Assembly (NCBI GenBank): GCA_037951165.1 | Contig: JBBDHG010000057.1 | Location: 10,876,001 to 10,940,000 of the forward strand | Direction of reading: 5' to 3' | From: Lophius americanus | Lineage: Eukaryota; Chordata; Actinopteri; Lophiiformes; Lophiidae | DNA: 64,000 nucleotides | Shown: piece by piece, positions 42,906 through 55,850 of the stretch | Numbering within the stretch: position 1 is the stretch's first letter | Layout: each line of letters starts with the position of its first letter | The notes under the pieces: model-generated | The model's input: only the letters and a program-made list of their open reading frames with translations | Told to the model about the DNA's origin: nothing | The model's database searches: none | Translations under genes and position numbers: made by a program

Positions 42906-43767
42906 CAGCGGTTCTCAACCTTTTTTAGTTGCGACCACCAAGATAACTTTCGCTGGCGTTGAAGACCCCGCATCACCCCCGTGCTCCCATCCTCCACCAT
43001 CCCAGTTTGGATGGATACAACGCTGTCCGCTGGGTGCTGAAAGCAAAAGTGGGGCAGATACACTGAAAGACCAACTGAGAAATCACCTTGAGTTCTTATT
43101 CTTCTCCCTTTAATGGTTGTAAATAAAACTCTGGCTCTAATTTCACACTACTCTGATTGCTCAAATGGAAAGATAGCGGAAAAACAAGATTCCACTCAAG
43201 ATTTTGAGCAATCTTTCCGAATGATTTGATGAATAAAAGAACATACATCTCAATATTTTTTTTTTTTTCATGACATTTTGTTTAATTTCGTAACTTTTAA
43301 TAGCGTTTCGTTTCCTTTTCTGTCATTGACATTGGACTTCGATCAGACCTGAAAATCAGGCGACCCACCTTGAGACAGTTCGTGCTGACCCAAGTCTTGA
43401 GCTGAAATACTTTTTCTGTGAAGCCATCGCTCGATTTTTTTTATCCAATCGCCAGCTAGCATACCTGCTGCAGCTGCTTGCTAAAGCATCATCAGCGCCA
43501 TAAACGCGAGTCCATTTCCTCTTTTTCTGCCGTGTGTGGCTGAACAGAATCTCAGGCGCGCACAATTCAGCTCATACAGACTCAGTTGATGAAATGAATT
43601 CTAGACAAATAATGAAACAGAAAACAAGTTAAAACCACTCCCTTGTTAAAATCATGTAATTTAATATTTATTATGTAAAATTATACTTTTTTCACAATCA
43701 TCCGGCAACCTTTTGAAATCATCTCGCGACCTCGGTGGGGTCGGGACCCCCAGGTTGAGAAAGGCTG
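42906..43767. mobile_element. non-autonomous hAT transposon with 8-bp TSD
   Basis: Flanked by perfect 8-bp direct repeats TTCTAAAG (42898-42905 and 43768-43775). The ends form short imperfect terminal inverted repeats: left 'CAGCGGTTCTCAACC' and right, on the complement, 'CAGCCTTTCTCAACC'. The CAG start, 'TTCTCAACC' and 8-bp target duplication are diagnostic of the hAT superfamily. At 862 bp it is too short for a full transposase. Small frames inside (minus 43565-43356; a plus-strand 'IDIGLRSDLKI' near 43330) could be remnants but are not assignable. Confidence 0.92.
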
Positions 43768-43775
43768 TTCTAAAG

Positions 43776-45439
43776 AGACATGCACGGTCAAGGGATGGCA
43801 TGCGCTATATAATCTGCTGCTGTAGTGATGTTTGCTATCTTGGAGAGACGTTTCATACAATGTGGAAAAGGATAAAAGGATTTCCTTTGGACATAACTTA
43901 ATTTTTACAATTGCAATGATGTGCTATTAAGCCAGCAGACTTGCTTGCCTTCTGACATGTTTAAGGACTCATTGGCGTGAGCACGCTATGTATGATGGAG
44001 GTACATGTACAATTCTGTAGCATGGAAACAAATCGTTGTCAGTAGGAATAAGGTTATAGTCAGAAATACATATAAAAGTCCCTGAAATCAGAACTGACAA
44101 GACCAGCTCTTATATGATTTGTAGTCTTCAAACTAATAGGAAAGATAGATCACAGATATGAGCCGAATAACATCTTAGACAATTTTCCTGCAGTGTGAAC
44201 CTAGCTTTTTTAGTTAAGCTCTTGTATTCCTTCTTTTTTCTTGGATTTTGCCTCAGTCTCTTTCTTTTTTCTTTACTGCCTGCTTTGTTGGCTGTTATTC
44301 ATCTCAGTGATTTCATCTTTTTTGTGTCCTTAACTTGACTGCAAGGCATCCTGGATGTGAGGTCTGCTTGGAACATAAAACCTAACAAGATTTATTTGAC
44401 ACTGTTTTTTTTTCAATACCAATGACTGGATTTATTTATCACTTTGATTCAAGAGAATGTTGATTTTATTCCAACTACGGGAATTAATCACACCACAGGC
44501 GCCTCAGCTGAGGGCTTCATATAAAAATATTAGTCCAGTAAATGCTTGAGTATTCAAACAAATTTGGCAGTTTTAATATTCACATCAGGCATTATATTAA
44601 TACAGATTTCATCTTGGGCACGGGACACTGCTCATATTGATTAAAAAAAGAATGTGGAAACTTTTTAAAACCATTTAGGAAGAAAAAAATATTTCAAAAT
44701 GGATTGCAGGACAGAATACTGTCATTGATCATGTATCCAGGCACAATAGTTCAATGATTCCAAGGATTCCTTGGATAAAGTTTGGTGAATGTGATCAATT
44801 GCTTCAAAGGAAAAAAATGTGGTCAACATTCTAGGTAAAAGCAAAATCAACTATTTCCCAATGCTAAATGCCCAATAATAATAAGAAGAAATAATTTATT
44901 TATCACAAGCAGCCATACACAGTACAACATGAAACATGTGAAACTATAAAGGTAAACGATTAAATGATGATCCATTTTTGTGTAAGACAAGGACCTTCAT
45001 TAGCAGTGAAGGTCATACCAAAACAGGAAGGGAGATTTAAGAGGCAATAAAAAAACCTTATCATAATAATAATTCAAAAATAAAATAGAAGTTTCTCTTA
45101 AAAATGGATATTTATCCCAATTAGCTGATTGGCCCTTTATTATGTGACTGCAAAACAGACTAAATGCATAATTGCATATTTAGACGTAATTAAGTCAGAT
45201 ATAAACGTAAAATGATATTGGTAGGCTTAGTGACATACCTAATTTGCGACACTTGGTTAAGGTTAAATTAATTAATACAAGAATTACCTTCTATGATTGC
45301 ATCTCGTAAAAGCCCTTCACCTTCTAACTGGCAGGAAATGAGGCTGAACCTGGGAGGGGGAAATTGACACGGATTTACAACTACAAGCCTGGTGACGAAT
45401 ATAGATGCGTCAGATAATGGAACTTTACAATGAGGGACT
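43776..45439. other. noncoding, nothing recognised
   Basis: AT-rich DNA. A patch near 44895-44950 resembles an old dispersed repeat but is not nameable. Confidence 0.45.
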
Positions 45440-45775
45440 TTACAAATGATGTTTTATTCAACATAAAAAAACACTGGTTTTTGGAGATAAATTCTTAACC
45501 ATCGGCCCATTTAGTCCAAAATTAGTGCGTATGAAACACACTGTGGAAATCTTTCATATGACTGTCTTTCATATCATATTTTACTCTAATAGTTCATATT
45601 TAACTCACTTTGTATAGCTTTTTTACAAAAAATATGGACACATCAAATTAAATTTGAGAAGATCAATCAGGGGGATTGCTTGTACAATGCAGGGTATTGG
45701 GGACTTTTTGGGGATTGCCCTTACCCATAGGTGTAGTTGATAGTTTGTACTAGTCTATTCCTGACTTTCCATATT
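45440..45775 (-). repeat. dispersed repeat R1, copy C
   Basis: Reverse orientation relative to copies A and B. Its complement has 'CCCTGCATTGTACAAGCAAT', 'CCCCCTGATTGA', 'TTTTTTGTAAAAAAGC' and 'CTATTAGAGTAAAATATGA', aligning well to copy A (520-640) and copy D. Confidence 0.75.
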
Positions 45776-46254
45776 TTCTGGAAGTGTTAGTTTTCAGGTG
45801 GTGTTCTCGGTCTTCCTTCATAATTCACACACACTCTCCCTCTATACACCCATGATGCGTCAGTAACTGAATGCCAACTATGCCGGGACCAGTGCTACAT
45901 TAAGTTATTCCACCAATGGGAAACTTTTGGTCCAATGACAACAGAAGGAAAACAAAGCTCCAGATAAGATTCAAGCCATAATCAGAGAATTTTGTAGCTC
46001 TACTAGTTCTATATGTGTCATTGCAGTGAGATTTCGTTATAAATAAAACAATAAAAGAGGGAAATTCAGAATAAATGTATAATGTATTAATTTGTTAAAT
46101 AGGTAAAGCTGTGTAATAGACTTAATATCTTAGATTGAATAAGGACATCTTACAATTTGTTGAACATGTCTGATTGTTCCATACACTGAGAACAATTTGC
46201 AACTAGCAATTTTGTCTATGACCATCCTGCTGCAACCTCATAGAGGTCAACAGA
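45776..46254. other. noncoding, nothing recognised
   Basis: No supported gene. Confidence 0.5.
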
Positions 46255-46690
46255 TGGTTATCAGAGACCAGTAGCAGAAGCCCAAAAGAACACCCTATCT
46301 ACAGTAAAACATTGCAGTGGTTCGGTGATGCTCTGGGGTTGCTTTACTGGCCTAGCAACCTGCAGATTGTAGTTGGTAAGATTGATTCCATCAAATATCT
46401 GGAAATCGAAGACAGAAATATCTTTCCCTCTGTTGGTATGCTAAACCTCCAAAAGGACCAATCAAGCGAACCTCAAGGTCTTCCATGGCATAGGAGGTCC
46501 TTGAATATTCTAGAGTGGCTGTCACAGCCACTTGAATCCTAAAGCAAGTCTCTGGTGGGATTTTAATGAGGTAATTACGGAACTGGAGGCCTTTACCCGT
46601 GAGGAAAGAGAAAATCCATCCTCAGGACTGTCCCCAGAAGATGTTGGGGGATGCATTCACTTTGCAGCAAGTCATAGTAGTAAGAAAGTG
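46255..46690 (+). pseudogene. Tc1/mariner transposase remnant
   Basis: The plus strand at 46304-46345 reads 'VKHCSGSVMLWGCF', the hallmark block of Tc1-like transposases. In a shifted frame it continues 'KIDSIKYLEI' and ends with 'ILEWLSQPLES' (about 46500-46540), corresponding to the conserved motif near the last catalytic acidic residue. The central catalytic block is degraded. Terminal inverted repeats were not located. The 76-codon open frame 46312-46542 covers part of this. Intact, it would excise and reinsert the element at TA sites. Confidence 0.7.
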
Positions 46691-48787
46691 ACATGGAGGT
46701 AGTCAAATTGTGTATTATATTAAAAATCCATTAATATTTCTTGCACTGAATATTTTTAAAGTATTCTCATTTGAATTTTTCCATGCAAAGAACAGATAGT
46801 TAGTATATTTACCCAATGAAATGAACATACAGTTGGGGGTCCAAGTGAAACATTTTGCTTGTCAATTGTATTTATCTTGGTAATATCAGACTAGTTTAAC
46901 AATACCAATTTCTTATTTTTTCTTTGTCTCGAATGGTTTTGTAAGTTTTAATAAAATGGCTATATAGGTAAGGATTCCTAATTAAAAGGATTTGTGTTAA
47001 TTAAACCTTTGACTGTGTGTCTGAAGCCAAGTGATGTTAAGACATGTGTCTAATAAAATTGCCAACCACCTCTTTTTTCATGTAGGAAAATTACGCACTG
47101 CAATCCTCTATGACATATAAAAGGAATTGACAATTACTGTACAGTTCAAAACAGCCAAACACACACGTCATGTATACATTTTAAAGAAAATAGTTGAAAG
47201 TGTGATTACAAATACAGAAGTGTAATCGATTAAAATTTTCAAACGTATTAAGGGAATGTTACTCACTTATCGTCATATATCTAAATCTACCAGGGACCTT
47301 CTGTCAGGGGAGGCAGGTGAGGGTCATCATAGGAAAAAAAAAAAAAAGATAAAATAAAAATTAATATAAGTCCACTGATATATACTATAACGTTATTTCA
47401 TTTTTTATAATCAACATTGCTAAATTTATGTATTACCTGTTCAAATAGAGCAAACACACATGTGCTGAGGCAGCTATGAGCTGAGCCTCATTTCAGATTG
47501 AGCAGTCCCTCACAAACTGGGTTGAGCGCTTGCCTTTTGGTTTCTCACTGTTTGTCACCAATGTAATGTTTGTGTAGCACTTTAATTATATGTCCTCACT
47601 TTCTGTAGAATAGGTCAGATATTTCACGCATCAGTACAACATATATAGTCTTGCCGATCTGACATAAAACCGTAATGAAAAAGCACGATGTGAGGCAGCC
47701 AGTACCTCTGCCTCACTGAAGGGGGCGGGCTGAGCCGACCGGGTTTTTACAGATTCTGCTGTTTCTCTTCTTCTACGCAGAGACAAAATCAGAGGGTGAA
47801 GTTCACTAGTTCTTTAGTCCGTTTTTTGAAAATGGAAGATTTTATATCCAAACCAGCCAAGGGAAATTCGATTAATGGTTCAATTTTAAAAATGAACTTA
47901 TAATATTGTCCATATACATTTTTTTTATATGTATAATTGAAAATATTTTGGAAACCAAAAATGTAAGACGAATAATGACAAACTGTATTTTTAACAGAAG
48001 GTACCATGTTCAACATATTTCCTAATTTCTATAGTCTTTTTTTTTTTGTATGGGGTGATTTTGTCTCACACTGAATGAATTGTAAAATTACGATGGCAAA
48101 TCAGGAACACCCGAAGGTGTAGAGCAAATGCACTCTTTCTTTGAGCCAATACAAATTTAACATTCTTCTTTGGCCAAATATTTATCTTATCTGAGACATG
48201 AAATACAACCAGTAGTCAGTCTGCAAGCTCTCATGAAACTGTGAATTTAAGCGACTCCATTGGTTTCATATATTTATAAATCTCACTCTGACAGGGTCAA
48301 TGCCTCATCTGCCACGAACATCACCGTAAGTCACTGAAATCTACCTCTGCCGAGTTCATTTTGAACAGGAGGTGCAGTTCCTTTGAAGATGTTATGTCAC
48401 CTTGACAGTGTTGGTCTTGTGGTTGGATTCAACCAGAGACCTAAACAAATGCAAAGCCACCACTCCCATGTCCATTTCTGAAACTTTCACTCTTGAAACA
48501 TGAGTGACAAATTTGCCAGGGCAGCATTTATTCACCAGGACAAGTCTGTTTTAACTAAAAGGCTCATAATCTTCAAATGTAATAGCCCAAAGCCTAATAG
48601 TCATTTAAAGCAATGCAGCCATGTAATCTCTGTCTGAGTGGTTTTGAACGAGATACTCTAAAGCTCAGGAGGCTGAATATTTACATTTACAAGAACATCT
48701 CCTCGATCTCTTCCCAAAACAGGTCATTTATCATTTATGAAATAAATAACATAAATCAATACAATAAAACAGAAGAGATTATTTTGT
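46691..48787. other. noncoding, mostly unrecognised
   Basis: AT-rich. 47310-47770 contains 'GTGAGGCAGCCAGTACCTCT' and 'AAGGGGGCGGGCTGAGCCGA', which look like part of an old DNA transposon, but ends and family are not identifiable. A poly-A run sits at 47334-47347. Confidence 0.4.
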
Positions 48788-48900
48788 GGGCGGCTGCAGT
48801 TCAGGAGGGGGAGCGGTCGTCCATTTTATTGTAAGGTTGGTGCTCTGTCCTCTATACCCAGCACTTATTGTACCACATTGTCCTTGAGCAAGTAGCTAGA
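48788..48900 (+). repeat. tRNA-derived SINE head remnant
   Basis: 'GGCTGCAGTTCAGGAGGGGG' followed by 'AGCGGTCGTCCATTTTATTG' and 'AAGGTTGGTG', a decayed tRNA-like promoter region (A-box-like then degraded B-box), continuing to 'TTGTCCTTGAGCAAGTA'. Matches the head of the family whose other part is at 35690. Confidence 0.5.
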
Positions 48901-50431
48901 GACCAGTATACAGTTTTTCCTTCCATCCATGATTTTTCCTCATCTTTGACTTCACCTCACTTCCTTAGAAGTATGAAACTACTATTTGCTAAAGTTTTCA
49001 AATTAGTCTCATGGCATACAATCTCAATGTGTTTGTTCTATTCCTTCATTCTCAGGGCCTTTCCAACCTTCTCTTTTGTGATAGAATATTGACATTCGAT
49101 AAGGACACTTTCTACGTAATACGGATGTAACCATACTGCACTAAGAAAAAGGAAAACTGTCTGCCTGCTGCGTTTTATTGAATGTAACATGTATTTGTAA
49201 GACAAACATAATCGCTCCATAATGGACATGTCTTGTCCACCATTGATGCCAGCAGCATTCCAACTCCTATATGTACCGTATTTAGTCTAATAGTTATTTT
49301 TACATCAAATATATCAAATACAAATCGATCAGTTTTAACAAAAATTTGCATAAAGTTGTATAACTGTCTTCATCACAGATATGTAATTGAAATCCGGATA
49401 ATTCCAAATTCTAAATTATTTAGTAATTCCTCTTTTTAATCATCGCTTATTCTCCAGGTCATCTGTGTGTATCCTACAATACCTTTTATTCATATGTATC
49501 CACTGTTAATAGTATGCAGTTAAATAAATACATCATATTTAGACCAAGCAGTTGTCCTGTCTTCTTTATCTGAAAACAGAGGTAAAAAAGGGAGTTTTTT
49601 TTTTTTTTCATGAAGAGACTTTCTTTCATGTTGTTTAAAGCCACAGCTCATCCTTGGAAGTATTCACTCTAAATCAGCGAGGGAAAATGTTGATGAAAGA
49701 GAAGTATGATATTACAGAGAAGTATGTGCCACCATACAGTGAAACTGTCCAGGTTCAAACAGAAATTAAGTCAATGTTCATAAAAATGCTTCTATATCAA
49801 CATCAGGAATGCATTTACATTTTTGGGGAAATTGGATTCTGTTACTGTCTATATTGTTTACACTCAACCGATATATTTTGGAACAATTACGGTAAATTTG
49901 AAAGGAGAAATCCTTAGACTCTGGAACAGATCAAAATGACCGGATGAATACACAAATAGTTTTTCAGCGTTAATAAGTCTGCTTTGTTTCAGCATGTATT
50001 GACAACAAAGAGATATAATGTTATATTCCTATCTCTTCAAGGCAATTTCACTCTAAAGCAACAATAAACATTCCCACAACTCCGCATTACCCTGAAGAAA
50101 AATGGCGCATTAGTACAGACTCAGGAAAAGGAGAGAAACTGTATAATATTTTTGAAAAAAAAAACTAACTAATTTGACATAATCATCTAAATAATAAAGT
50201 AATGTAGAGGTTTAAGCATGTATCAGTTACATAATCAGCAAACAAGTTTATATTAAACAAAAACGATAAGTTTGATGAACGCAAAGGAATGTAAATAATA
50301 ACTACCATTCAACATGTTTACTTTTGAAGAAGTTATAAATGAACTTATTTATCTCAGAATTTGAGTTAAGTTTACTTAAAAAATGTATCGCCGGTCAGAT
50401 ACAACAAACATTTTGAATAATGTGAATTTAT
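48901..50431. other. noncoding, nothing recognised
   Basis: AT-rich DNA. The 87-codon plus frame at 49654-49917 shows no family motif. Confidence 0.5.
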
Positions 50432-50632
50432 TCAGCTGCACGATGATGCAGCACCTTGCAACAAGAAGGGACCGGGTTCAAATCAAAGTTTGCATGTTCT
50501 GTTCTGCAGCATCCTCCCACAGTCCAAAAACGTGCAATTCATTGGTGAGTCTTAATTGTCCTTAGGTGTGAACATAAGTATGAATGGTTGTCTGTCTCTA
50601 TGAGTCCGCCCTGTGATGAGTCATCCCCCATT
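50432..50632 (+). repeat. SINE-like dispersed repeat
   Basis: Has a tRNA-like 'GGGACCGGGTTCAAATC' B-box region near 50468, then 'CATCCTCCCACAGTCCAAAA' and 'GAATGGTTGTCTGTCTCTAT', the same family as 42101-42370 but in the opposite orientation. The 3' end is cut after 'GATGAGTCATCCCC'. Confidence 0.7.
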
Positions 50633-51089
50633 CTCTTTGATTTACATAAATTTTAATATCATCAGCGAGTAAATCTAGAAAGACCCATAACAAGCTCCAG
50701 AGAAAATGCTAAGCAATTAGCATCTAGTAAGAAGAGGAACAAAGAGATTTAATGTATATAACGCATTTAGAAAAGTCAGTACTACTGCTTCTATAATCAC
50801 TGCATATTTTACCATGTGTTTACAACTCACAGACAGGCTGCCAAATGAAAGGAACAGGTTGCCTGTCACATATGTTTTGGATATGAGCCTGTACAGTACT
50901 GATTTATCTCGCCTTTGGAAGTCTTGCTCACACAGTAAACACAGCCCCAAAGCAATTGTCGCACAGGGGACTTGAGGCGAGCCCAACAGTATCAGTGGGG
51001 GTGTGCCAAGTGTGTGACAGTTTCCACCAACCATTACACTTTCAAATGGGAATTACCTCGTGTTATGTACTCTCTGACATTCAGATTTC
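50633..51089. other. noncoding, nothing recognised
   Basis: A minus-strand 105-codon frame (51034-50717) has no recognisable domain. Confidence 0.45.
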
Positions 51090-51400
51090 CCACTGAAGCC
51101 ATTTATTGATCAAGGAAATTAAGCATACGCATATTTATTTGCCAGCAAGACTCCAGCACTCAAGCAGGCTCAACATTTGTTTTCCAGGTTGTCACTATGT
51201 CTCCAGGGAGCCATGTGCCACCTGCTCTGTTTGCAGACAGAAAATGATTGCCGGGAAGTGGGAATGAAGGGTCTTACTCTGCCTCCTGATTTCCACTGAG
51301 AGTTTGGTGGCACATTAGCCCACAGCTTCAACTCTCACTGCACCGTGAACGAGCTGCAGACTTTACATCGGAGATGATTGATGAGTTGCTCTCAGCATAA
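51090..51400. other. candidate conserved noncoding block
   Basis: GC-balanced, non-repetitive DNA in an AT-rich setting, with blocks such as 'GAGCCATGTGCCACCTGCTC' and 'CATTAGCCCACAGCTTC'. No frame is open enough for an exon. It could be an enhancer-type conserved element. Composition is the only evidence. Confidence 0.2.
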
Positions 51401-52040
51401 AAGTCTCAGGGTTTTTTTTCAAGAAAATCAACTTTTTTTAAAAAAAAATATATTTTTTTTAATGCTTATGGTTCTTTACTATTACGGAACACTGTATCAA
51501 TAGTTTGTCTGGTAAAATTATGTCAAAATTTCTGTATAGCACAAATTATGACCATTTCTATATGATTAAGACAATATTTGAAGTTTAATGTGCTTATCTG
51601 CAGTTCAATAACAATAAAATATGGGCGTCCAACTCATCACAGTGGAGGCTACATCGAAAGCCAAGCAGTACTCAAATCGGCCATGTTTAATCTGAAGTAT
51701 TATAACAATTTATTCTTATTTTATTTATACATTTTATAGAATTCTTAACAAATAACTGCCTCAAGGTCAATAACACATTAAATGTAAGCAACTTTATGTG
51801 TTCTCTTCTTTTTAACGCAACAGCACTTAACAACATGTTAAACAACTGGAGGACGTGAACGCACCTCACCAGTTAATTAAAACGTACATTCTATTTACTA
51901 ATATGCGCATGCGACGTACTAATACATTTATTATTTAGCATTTTAATTTCTCTTATCCTCTTTATCCCCTCCTGGGCTCCGAAGCATCTGTTCTAAGAGT
52001 AAGTCTTAAGTTTATTAGAGTGATTGGATAAACGCTGAAA
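51401..52040. other. noncoding, nothing recognised
   Basis: AT-rich DNA with A/T tracts near 51415-51462. Confidence 0.5.
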
Positions 52041-52250
52041 TCTGACCACAGTGGAGCGGAGAAAGAAGTGCTGTTGCTCATGATTGACGCAAAGGCGACT
52101 GCAGTGCATTCTGGCTTTTGTAGTATCTGTGGTGATTGTGCTGTTTACGAACGTACCTGTTATTATAGAGATTAGACATTGTCTAGCGGGACAGATATAA
52201 CTGTTTTCGGGGCCAGATGTGGCCCGCCGGCCTTGACTGTATGATAAAAT
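52041..52250. repeat. possible hAT-type repeat end
   Basis: 'GGGGCCAGATGTGGCCCGCC' at about 52210-52229 followed by 'GGCCTTGACTG' resembles the GC-rich end region of Charlie-like hAT repeats. No matching opposite end or target duplication was found. Confidence 0.35.
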
Positions 52251-55188
52251 ATTTCAATAGCCTAGATATAACTGATATGCTATTAAATTAATAGATGGAG
52301 GATTACATCAAGTTACTGAATGTAAACAATATAATAAATTTTGCAGTGTTTCAAGAATAGACATTAATGTAAAGTTTGCTTTCACTCTTAGAAATAAAAA
52401 GATTATGTTTGAATTAAAAACACTTTTAAAGTTGAATTATCTTCATCATGAGAATGACGAGAATTTAAATCAAAAACGATTTAAAAATGACTTGCAGATA
52501 TCTTGAAATTAGAAAGATTATTCAACCGCCATTTTATACTAGGTTTATTGGCAAAAAAGTATACTACCCATTTATGAGCTAATTGCAATGACCAGGTCGC
52601 TTGATAGGAGTTTAAATAAACTAATATTATTTTTCCAGATTCAACACAAAATAGGGCACCATTAGACTAGGACCATTAAAACAGGGGTTTTAATTGTTTC
52701 ATTGTTTAATAAAGTATTACAATATTTTGGAATGAACTTGCGAGTGTTGCTGGAGAGAAGGTTGGCTGAAAAGCATTCTTAACCTGTGATTTTGTGATGC
52801 ATCATTGCGTTAAGAGTAGTCAGTTTAAGTATGTGTAGACTATTTAGCATTACTGTGTTAGGTTCATACGACACAATTGTGTACAATAGCTTAACCATGG
52901 ATGTTGTTTGCATTTCATTAATTTTTGACTTTGACAACTGAAACAAGTGAAGTTATTTGCATTGATGGAATAGGTATATGGTTTTGCTATTTATTATTTC
53001 TTAAAAATGTACATTCCACAAAAAATACTAACTGGTCCTTGGTTTGCTGTTCTGAGCATAGTGAGAGGACACTGGAAATCATTGCAGTGTCAAATATCCT
53101 GTAAAGAAATCCTGTTAAACCTGTAGATGTGCATTTACATGCATATCTAATGATTCAGTTGAGTGACAAATACATTCCAAAGCTTTCTGTCTTTACTTGT
53201 ATTTCAATCACGAGAACAGGATTAATAAAATATTTTCACTGCAATAGAAACCATCAAAATTTGTTGCTGATCACATTCTTCAAGGCGATGTGACTGAAGG
53301 GTCTGTAACCTAAGCAGCAGCGAGGAATGTCCTCACTTTGGGTTTAGGAGACTGATGCTGGTGGCCGATGACACTGCTGGGACTGATGATCGATTAGTTT
53401 GATGGATCTGCGACGAGTGAGTGGAGAGGGGAGGGTTATGGGTAATGAATGGATTAAATTATATTCAAAGACGGCAGTTGATGAGGATAGACTAATGATG
53501 AAGGATGGATGGATAGTTGTGGCAGTCTGATACCAACTGACGCCCCAGACCTTGAAGCAGGTAATTGACACTCAGCATATGTGAGAGTGATAGAGCGGTA
53601 CGACAAGTGACTGCGGCCTGACTTTGCAAAGGATATTCTCCCTGACTGAACTTTAGCTAGCGCTTCCTTTTTTCAATCTCGGTGACAACAGTAAGACATG
53701 TGTTTTATTCCACATATTAAGCTCTAGCATGAGTTTAACAGGAAAGACAATCTCCATGCACATTTGGGTCAAGAGTCATCCCTCATACACAGCTTTCAGG
53801 CAAACTCAGTGCCCGCCTTCATAGTCTGGACTGTCAGTTTTATATCAACCGACCCCTTCTAGCCAACTTCCCCGCGACAAAACTAAATTCTTAGCCTTCA
53901 TCAAGTGGCTGCTTTGTTTATAATTATGGCTCTTTGCACCCTTGTAGTTTAATCATGCTGCGGATCAGTCCTCGCAGATCCATCAACCTCATCATTCTCA
54001 GCGAAGCCATCCGCCACCACCACCGCCAGCATCCAGAATGAAAGGGGGGATATGGCTGCTACAGCTCAGGGCAAAACTCAGTACACTGAGTGCCAGATCT
54101 GTTGGAATAAACTTTCATCTTTTCTTCATTCAATCGCTCCTGATAGAAATTAAGTCAGTTGGAAAAATCATGTGTGGATGATGGAAGTAATGCAGCACCC
54201 ATATTGATGTACTTTGTTTCAGTCTTAGGCACGAACCTAGCCCTGCAATGGCGCTTACAGTCGAGGCATTGTTTCCCACATGCTGTTCCCCAGACAATGA
54301 CCACTCTCGGTCCACACTGCAAGCAGCTTGTTTCTCCCTCATTAATACACAAACCAGAATATATTTCATTACATCTAGAGAAGACCTAACAGAAGGATAT
54401 TCTTATTTCCATATCAAGTGAATATCCACAAGTGTTCACTTCTGTTAAGGTCAAACTTAATTGTGCTGCTTTTCTGTAAATGAGGCTCCTTGTTGAGTTT
54501 TTCTTACAGCTGTGTAAGACCAGGAGAGGAAATGACAAAAAAAAAGAGAGAACTTTCAAGCAACATCCAAAGATAAACAAGAAGATTAAAAGTAAGTGTT
54601 ACATTTGTTTATTTTTGAGACAAACATTCGGCCTTTTATTTTATAGATGGAGGCTCGAGACTGAGGGGGCAGATTCACGTATGAAGGATTGCTTGGTTAA
54701 CCTTTTGAAGAGTCGTGAGAAATTGCTGGAGATATGGAGAGAGAGAGTCGATTCAAATAAGTGTGGACAGAAACCATGGTGGGAGCTTTAGATGAAAAGA
54801 GGGAAGGACACAGAGGAAGAAACAGCAGAAGAAAAAAGGAGGGGAGGAATGGACCTTCTGTAATGAGGCCCGGTTAAGAAGTAGCCCTGTATCATCTGTG
54901 TGGTTTCATTTACTATCAGTGGCTCTACATATTTCCTCTCTCAGTGCCTTTGCTGAAATCCCGTAGCCATGTCGAACATTCTAGAAAAAAAGAAAAGAAA
55001 GGAAAAAAGCAGAAATGTTCTTTTTGCCTACCAAAGAAGATGGCACTTCCTATTTCAGATATTCAGACTGAAAATGTTGTAATTTTTTTGGTTATTTCCA
55101 TTTGTAGACCCACTCAGTCTCTCCTCAATTAAATTCTGTGGTAACATGGCATGCAAGAGAACATTCGATTTGATCTAGGTACAAATAG
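52251..55188. other. noncoding, nothing recognised
   Basis: A long stretch without a supported gene. The 103-codon plus frame at 54480-54791 is lysine-rich but has no identifiable domain and no coding support. Confidence 0.5.
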
Positions 55189-55216
55189 GCCTGTTGTCCC
55201 CATGAGGACAACAGGC
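55189..55216. repeat. 11-bp perfect hairpin
   Basis: Arms 55189-55199 and 55206-55216 (GCCTGTTGTCC / GGACAACAGGC), six-base loop, followed by TTTT. Small inverted repeat of unknown origin. Confidence 0.9.
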
Positions 55217-55729
55217 TTTTGAGGTTACCTCCTTATTCTTCTCAGAGTGGTCCTCAACTCTCCTCGAGCTAAGACAGATGCCCTCAGATATCCCAAACAA
55301 AATGTTTTGACAGCAGGAGTTGGATTAATGGCCTGAACCATCACAATGATTTTATTCCCTATATGCAGACACAGACTACAAGAGCCCCACATCGTCTTCG
55401 ACAACTGCTCTAAATGACTGAATGTGACCAGGATTTTCTAAAAAATAAATAAATGCAATAAAAGTTCAGGCTGATTGGCGTGACTCTTCAAAACATCCAA
55501 CAAAATAGCCACTGGTGCATGAGCATTAACTTCAGAAAATCATATCTGAATTCCTCAGCCTAAGAGAGACCAATGAGTCAGAAGCTGCATAAAGCGCCTT
55601 AAAGCGCCTTAAATAGTTTGATCCTCGAAATTTGACTCATGTTGTCAAAATTTCATCTTGTTTTAAATGCCCTGTTTTACATTTTACCATCTCTGACCAC
55701 ATATTTTGAGAAAAAGAATTATAGAAAAA
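55217..55729. other. noncoding, nothing recognised
   Basis: Contains a tiny tandem 'TAAAGCGCCT' duplication at 55590-55610. No gene. Confidence 0.5.
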
Positions 55730-55850
55730 TGTCAAGACACTGTGTTTATTTATTAATAGGGGAAGTTCTGTTATTTTGATTTGTGTTGCCTTTGTGTGTC
55801 TTGTGTCTGCGTTTTTTTGCCCAAGCTAAACCCCAGTAAAGTTCCTAACA
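55730..55850 (+). mobile_element. short solo-LTR derivative (family S), 121 bp
   Basis: Begins TGTCAAGACACTGTGTTTAT and ends GTTCCTAACA, matching both ends of the 463-bp LTR at 38174 but lacking its middle. Flanks are AAAAA (55725-55729) and TAAAA (55851-55855), a near-match to a 5-bp duplication. The central deletion joins 'GTTGCCTTTGTGTG' to 'TCTTGTGTCTGCG'. Confidence 0.8.

Noticed and set aside
50432..50490. tRNA gene
   Set aside because: The B-box-like GGTTCAAATC is part of a dispersed SINE-like repeat. No cloverleaf can be formed and the family recurs in the window.
54480..54791. 103-codon lysine-rich plus frame
   Set aside because: No motif, no splice or promoter context; purine-rich DNA explains the composition.
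55189..55220. Hairpin followed by TTTT, like a bacterial terminator
   Set aside because: The window is eukaryotic, so a rho-independent terminator is not applicable. Kept only as an inverted repeat.
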